Of a DNA stretch of 62,832 nt, positions 61,770 to 62,832 are shown in pieces (the first letter of the stretch is position 1; each line of letters starts with the position of its first letter). Origin of the DNA: Mesorhizobium sp. (GTDB taxonomy: Bacteria; Pseudomonadota; Alphaproteobacteria; Rhizobiales; Rhizobiaceae); NCBI GenBank assembly GCA_004020645.1, contig SAQL01000036.1, positions 1 to 62,832 of the forward strand. The letters run 5' to 3'. Both the position numbers and the translations under genes were made by a program. Under the pieces are notes generated by a model that had not been told where the DNA came from, did not search any database, and was given only the letters and a program-made list of their open reading frames with translations.

Positions 61770-62765
61770 ATGAGCAAGAAAGATCTCGGCCTGCTGATCC
61801 TGATCCTCGTGGTGGGAGTGGTGGTGGCGATCATCAATCCGCGCTTCCTGCTGCCGATCAACCTCGCCAACACCTCGAACTTGATTGGGCTGTTCGGCAT
61901 ACTGGCGATCGGCCAGGCCTTCGTCATCATCACCGGCGGCATCGAATTGTCGGTCGGCTCGGTGGTCGCGCTGCTCGGCGTCCTCTTCATCGATTTCATC
62001 GCCACGCGAGGCATGGCATGGCCGGTCGCGCTGCCGCTGATCCTCGTGTTCGGCGGCATCATCGGGCTGGCACATGGCTGGCTGATCACGCGGCTCAAAT
62101 TGCAGCCTTTCGTGGTGACGCTGTGCGGCCTCTTGATCTATCGCGGCGTCGCGCGGTTCTACACTGCCGACGGCACGGCGGGCTTTGCCTTCGGACAGAA
62201 CTTTCCGGAGCTCGAATTCCTGACCGCCGGGCGATCCTATGGCGTGCCGAACAGCTTCATCGCGCTGATCGTCATCGCCGTCGTGATGTGGGTGGTGCTC
62301 CACCGTTCGGTGTTCGGCCGCTACCTCTACGCCATCGGCAAGAACGAGGAGGCGGCGAAATATTCCGGCATCCGCACCGGCCGGGTCGTCATGGCGGCCT
62401 ATGTCATCTGCGGTGTGCTGACGGCGCTGTCGGCGATCTATTTCGCGATGTACACGCGCTCGATCTCGCCGGCCAGCCACGGCCAGTTCTACGAACTCTA
62501 CGCCATTGCCGCGGCAGTGCTCGGCGGCTTCTCGCTGCGCGGCGGCGAGGGCTCGCTGATCGGCGTAATCCTCGGAACGGTCCTGCTGCAGGAACTGCAG
62601 AACCTCGTCAACCTGCTCGGCATCCCGTCCTCGCTCAATTTCGCGGTGATGGGCGGGGTAATCCTCATCGGCGTATTGGTCGACCAGCAATGGGGCGTGT
62701 ACCGGGAGCGGCGGCTGATGCTGGAGGCAACCCGCAGGGGCACGGCTGGTGCGGCAGCGGAGTAG
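61770..62765 (+). CDS. sugar ABC transporter permease (RbsC type)
   Basis: 331 residues with eight to ten hydrophobic helices. Family signatures are FGILAIGQAFVIITGGIELSVGSVVALLGVL, RTGRVVMAAYVICGVLTALSAIYF and ELYAIAAAVLGGFSLRGGEGSLIGVILGTVLLQELQNLVNLLG. It starts 20 bases after the ATPase gene. Completes a single-permease importer, which would homodimerise. Confidence 0.94.
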   Translation: MSKKDLGLLILILVVGVVVAIINPRFLLPINLANTSNLIGLFGILAIGQAFVIITGGIELSVGSVVALLGVLFIDFIATRGMAWPVALPLILVFGGIIGLAHGWLITRLKLQPFVVTLCGLLIYRGVARFYTADGTAGFAFGQNFPELEFLTAGRSYGVPNSFIALIVIAVVMWVVLHRSVFGRYLYAIGKNEEAAKYSGIRTGRVVMAAYVICGVLTALSAIYFAMYTRSISPASHGQFYELYAIAAAVLGGFSLRGGEGSLIGVILGTVLLQELQNLVNLLGIPSSLNFAVMGGVILIGVLVDQQWGVYRERRLMLEATRRGTAGAAAE

Positions 62766-62775
62766 CCGCCTTGCC

Positions 62776-62832
62776 TCTTCCTTCTCCCCTTGTGGGAGAA
62801 GGTGGCCGAGCGAAGCTCGGTCGGATGAGGGG
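62776..62832. repeat. dispersed intergenic repeat at window end
   Basis: CTTCTCCCCTTGTGGGAGAAGG forms a stem, followed by GGCCGAGCGAAGCTCGGTCGGATGAGGGG with a CCGAGC/GCTCGG stem. This is a familiar Mesorhizobium intergenic element downstream of genes. It is truncated by the window edge. Confidence 0.7.

Overview
This 62.8 kb window is high-GC DNA from a rhizobial alphaproteobacterium, most likely Mesorhizobium or a close relative. The evidence is the dapD/dapE, engB-yidC-rnpA-rpmH and argB gene set, a fused secDF, several GGDEF and TolB/TPR proteins, and families of short dispersed repeats typical of that genus. Species-level placement is inference. No rRNA, CRISPR array, phage or transposase gene was seen.

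Layout. (1) 0-14.5 kb is mostly core: a ParD antitoxin with a broken ParE, lysine biosynthesis (dapE, dapD), two membrane diguanylate cyclases, a LOG-type nucleotide hydrolase, a pyrimidine 5'-nucleotidase, a GMC oxidoreductase preceded by a tiny Tat-like protein, phenylalanine hydroxylase with a divergent Lrp regulator, argB and an amidase. (2) 14.6-17.4 kb is a probable envelope or oxidative stress cassette: ECF sigma factor, anti-sigma factor, fasciclin protein and exported MsrB. (3) 17.4-21.3 kb is an EmrAB-type efflux cassette with a divergent TetR regulator, flanked by two direct copies of a ~130 bp dispersed repeat. Both pump genes carry a one-base frameshift as read here. (4) 21.3-27.2 kb is engB, an acetyltransferase, yidC, rnpA, rpmH (absent from simple ORF lists), an orphan histidine kinase and tRNA-Arg(ACG).

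(5) From the 3' end of tRNA-Arg (27.2 kb) to about 45 kb the DNA becomes mosaic and accessory. It holds a 5'-truncated LysR gene abutting the tRNA, a degraded copy of a DUF1127 gene fused to a pseudo-tRNA-Arg, a second LysR remnant, an SDR gene with an internal stop, and a 2.4 kb block carrying an adenylate cyclase-TPR protein between near-identical 28 bp direct repeats that resemble the tRNA 3' end. Many small catabolic or detoxification genes with private regulators are interspersed (LysR, ArsR-SRPBCC, RidA, DHFR-like, hydrolase, GFA, PEBP, endonuclease III-like, nucleoside phosphorylase).

(6) 45.4-50.0 kb is a sulfur-handling module. A fused ArsR-rhodanese regulator is divergent from a persulfide-dioxygenase-like MBL protein, an MFS transporter, a secreted methionine-rich EF-hand protein and a cysteine desulfurase. 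A perfect 10+10 bp inverted repeat lies between the divergent genes. I consider this the best candidate for a little-described system in the window. A fused secDF lies convergent to it. (7) 53-62.8 kb holds a second ArsR-SRPBCC operon, a D-Ala-D-Ala ligase preceded by an 8 bp tandem repeat, an NTF2-like protein, a polysaccharide deacetylase, and a LacI-type regulator divergent from a complete ribose/xylose-type sugar ABC importer (binding protein, double-ATPase, permease).
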